From NCBI GenBank assembly GCA_020439605.1, contig JAGQSI010000090.1, positions 1 to 7,393 of the forward strand: a stretch of DNA of 7,393 nt, in the 5' to 3' direction. Source of the stretch: Acidimicrobiales bacterium. Its GTDB lineage: Bacteria; Actinomycetota; Acidimicrobiia; Acidimicrobiales; Iamiaceae. Each line of letters opens with the position of its first letter. Positions within the stretch are counted from its first letter, which is position 1. Under the pieces are notes generated by a model, which was not told where the DNA came from, made no database searches, and worked only from the letters and a program-made list of their open reading frames with translations. The translations under genes were made by a program, and so were the position numbers. Shown here in pieces: positions 5,369 to 7,393 of the stretch.

Positions 5369-7393
5369 AGATCGCAATAGTTGGACCTTCGCCTGTGCCG
5401 TTCACACGCGGCGGCGCTGAACGCGCTCTGTGGGGCATCCACGACGCGATCAACAACCTCACCCACCACGATGGCGAAGTCATCAAGCTCCCCGTCAACG
5501 AGTCAACTTTGCCGGGCATCGTCGAGGCCTACGAACAGTTCTCAAAGCTTGATCTGTCCCATTTCGACCAGGTGATCACGGCCAAATATCCGGCGTGGAT
5601 GGTGGAACACGAACGCAAGACAATTCTCATGTTTCACGTTCTACGAGGGTTATATGACACCTACCACCTGACAGGCCAGCCTCTAGTAGTAGATCGTCCC
5701 AGCGATCCCGTCTTCGCAATGATGCACCTCATGCGCACCAACCCTGCGCACCGTGGTGCACTACCGGAGTTCTTCGAACGTTTCTCCAATGCTCTCAAAG
5801 AACTCGGTGCAGGCCACCGCGATCTTGAGTTCCCCGGACCCTTTGCCCGTCTTGTCGTGCATTGGCTTGACGGAATCGGAATGTCACCGAGCGAAGTGGC
5901 TCAGTACATGGCCATCTCCAAAACCGTGGCAAGGCGTAGCGGATACTTCCCACCAGCGGTCACTCCAAAGATCGTCTATCTGCCCGGGGAACTTCCTGCC
6001 ACTGGCACTTCGGACGTCGAACTACCTGAACAGTCCCAGCGACCTGACCACCCCCTCGACAACTACCTCTTCACTGTTTCTCGTCTCGATGGCCCCAAGC
6101 GTATTGATCTGCTCATCGAGGCCATGGGCTATGTCTCCAACGATGTAGATCTTCGCATCGCCGGAACAGGTCCGCTTCGCGAGGACTTGGAACAACAAGC
6201 ATCAGATAACCCCAGGATCAAGTTTCTCGGGTTCACCGCTGACGAAGATTTGCCCGGCCTTTATCGAGACGCGCTTGCAGTGCCGTTCATTCCCCAGGAC
6301 GAAGATCTCGGGCTGATAACACTCGAGGCCTTTTCTCAGGCCACACCCGTTATTACCTGTACAGATTCGGGGGGCCCAACCGAGTTTGTCCGCGACGGAG
6401 TTACCGGTTTGGTGGCCGAACCAAACGCAGCATCGCTCGGAACAGCCATCCAACGTCTAGTTGACGATCAGGACCTTGGCGTCGCAATGGGCCTAGCCGG
6501 CCAGGAGCGTGGAGCCAAGGTCACATGGGAGCAGCTTCTCGTAGACCTGCTCGGAGATGATCGCTTCACCGACGAGGACAGACAGCGCAGTGCGAAAAAG
6601 GCAGCCACTGTCCAAGCAGAGCGTCCAAGAAGTCCCCACCGGATAGTGGTACTGACCACCTTCGCAATTAATGATCCAGGCCACGGTGGTCAGCTACGTG
6701 CCCGCAATCTCTATGGGGAACTCGCCAGGTATCGCCCGGTCGAGATCGTTGCACTTGTCGAGGATCCCTCGGCTGCTGGCTTTCTCCAGATTGATGAGAA
6801 TCTGACCCAGTTGACCGTGGCTAGAAGCCGTGAGCACCACGCCATGGGCCAAGAGAAAAGTGCTGAGGCCGGGCTACCTGTCACCGACCTGGTCGCGGGC
6901 ACAGATATATCTCTCACACCGGCCTACCTGGACGCTGTTAGATCTAGCGCTGAGGGTGCGAGCGCCGTGCTGCTCGCCGAGCCTTACCTTGTTTCGGTTG
7001 TCGAGGAACTCGGCTTGGATCTACCAGTCCTTTACGACGCTTACAACGTCGAGGCAACCCTCAAAGCAGAGGCGTTCCCGCAAAGCAACATCGGCAGAGA
7101 ATTGCTCAACCAGGTTGTGGACTTCGAGAAGCGGGCGCTTCAACGCTGCGCTCTGATCACCGCCTGTTCGAAACAAGACGCAGATGAGCTAGCTCAGATC
7201 GCCGGCCTCGAAGCGGGCTCGGTGGTCGTGATTCCCAACGGCACAACAGTCGGAATCGAGAAGCCCGATTTTGCCAAGAGATCCGAACTGTCCAAACGGT
7301 GGCGTCATCATCGCTGGCTAAGCGGCAGTTCTAAGCCCGAACGCAAACATATAGCGGTCTTCTTCGGCTCCTGGCACCCTCCGAACCTAGATG
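5365..7393 (+). CDS. Tandem GT4-GT4 glycosyltransferase fusion (partial, C-terminus off right edge)
   Basis: There are 676 complete codons with no stop before the right edge. Residues 1 to about 395 are a full GT4 enzyme: KIAIVGPSPVPFTRGGAERA with the GGAER acceptor loop (16-20), FTVSRLDGPKR giving R240 and K245, and EX7E as E313-DLGLITL-E321, followed by DSGGPTEFV. After a charged linker (about 395-425) a second GT-B domain begins: RIVVLTTF (426-433), DPGHGGQLRARN (from 437), YDAYNVEATLK (DAYNVE at 558-563), PNGTTV (from 624) and near the edge FFGSWHPPNLD, the start of its donor-binding half. The second EX7E motif should lie beyond the window. One polypeptide would thus catalyse two consecutive sugar transfers, or the same transfer repeatedly. 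Residues about 110-210 of the first unit contain a helical insert (MMHLMRTNPAHRG onward) not obvious in the preceding GT4. The start overlaps the previous stop as ATGA. Confidence 0.9.
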   Translation, partial: MKIAIVGPSPVPFTRGGAERALWGIHDAINNLTHHDGEVIKLPVNESTLPGIVEAYEQFSKLDLSHFDQVITAKYPAWMVEHERKTILMFHVLRGLYDTYHLTGQPLVVDRPSDPVFAMMHLMRTNPAHRGALPEFFERFSNALKELGAGHRDLEFPGPFARLVVHWLDGIGMSPSEVAQYMAISKTVARRSGYFPPAVTPKIVYLPGELPATGTSDVELPEQSQRPDHPLDNYLFTVSRLDGPKRIDLLIEAMGYVSNDVDLRIAGTGPLREDLEQQASDNPRIKFLGFTADEDLPGLYRDALAVPFIPQDEDLGLITLEAFSQATPVITCTDSGGPTEFVRDGVTGLVAEPNAASLGTAIQRLVDDQDLGVAMGLAGQERGAKVTWEQLLVDLLGDDRFTDEDRQRSAKKAATVQAERPRSPHRIVVLTTFAINDPGHGGQLRARNLYGELARYRPVEIVALVEDPSAAGFLQIDENLTQLTVARSREHHAMGQEKSAEAGLPVTDLVAGTDISLTPAYLDAVRSSAEGASAVLLAEPYLVSVVEELGLDLPVLYDAYNVEATLKAEAFPQSNIGRELLNQVVDFEKRALQRCALITACSKQDADELAQIAGLEAGSVVVIPNGTTVGIEKPDFAKRSELSKRWRHHRWLSGSSKPERKHIAVFFGSWHPPNLD

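Noticed and set aside
5753..6148. Plus-strand open frame of 131 codons inside the fused glycosyltransferase
   Set aside because: It is in another frame of a region that encodes the R240/K245 donor-binding strand of a GT4 enzyme; the product is Ser/Pro-rich shadow sequence.

Overview
This window is a bacterial cell-surface glycan gene cluster. Base composition is moderately GC-rich. Start usage is mixed (ATG and GTG, one possible TTG), -10 elements are of the TANNNT type, and one gene may be leaderless. A GT2 glycosyltransferase is fused to a large polytopic membrane region, an architecture I associate with Actinobacteria. Together these suggest an actinobacterium, perhaps of the class Acidimicrobiia. 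That assignment is inference from style and gene content, because no marker gene is present.

Layout. From 1 to 2273 the minus strand carries one long open frame that leaves the window at the left edge: a GT2 glycosyltransferase domain followed by a multi-helix membrane domain. From 2274 to 2406 lies a divergent intergenic region with a plausible plus-strand promoter, a small inverted repeat over its -35 box, a 6-bp leader hairpin and a good Shine-Dalgarno site. From 2407 to 2766 is a small, almost entirely helical 119-residue protein with strikingly uniform codon choice, followed by two hairpins, the second a perfect 12-bp stem that looks like a terminator. From 2858 to the right edge is a tightly packed plus-strand operon: a coiled-coil plus SAM-methyltransferase protein, a GT4 glycosyltransferase starting 3 nt after its stop, and a tandem GT4-GT4 fusion overlapping the previous gene by ATGA and running off the right edge.

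How the parts may work together. The plus-strand operon holds at least three nucleotide-sugar glycosyltransferase domains and a methyltransferase, consistent with building and methyl-modifying a surface glycan in the cytoplasm. The divergent GT2-membrane protein could act on the same or a related glycan at the membrane. The methyltransferase has a long helical segment ahead of its catalytic domain, which invites comparison with chain-terminating methyltransferases that use a coiled coil as a length gauge, but nothing in the window proves that role. The small helical protein has its own promoter and terminator and appears to be expressed much more strongly than its neighbours; it resembles HBHA- or phasin-like surface or granule proteins only in general character. 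No RNA genes, CRISPR arrays, insertion sequences or attachment sites were seen.
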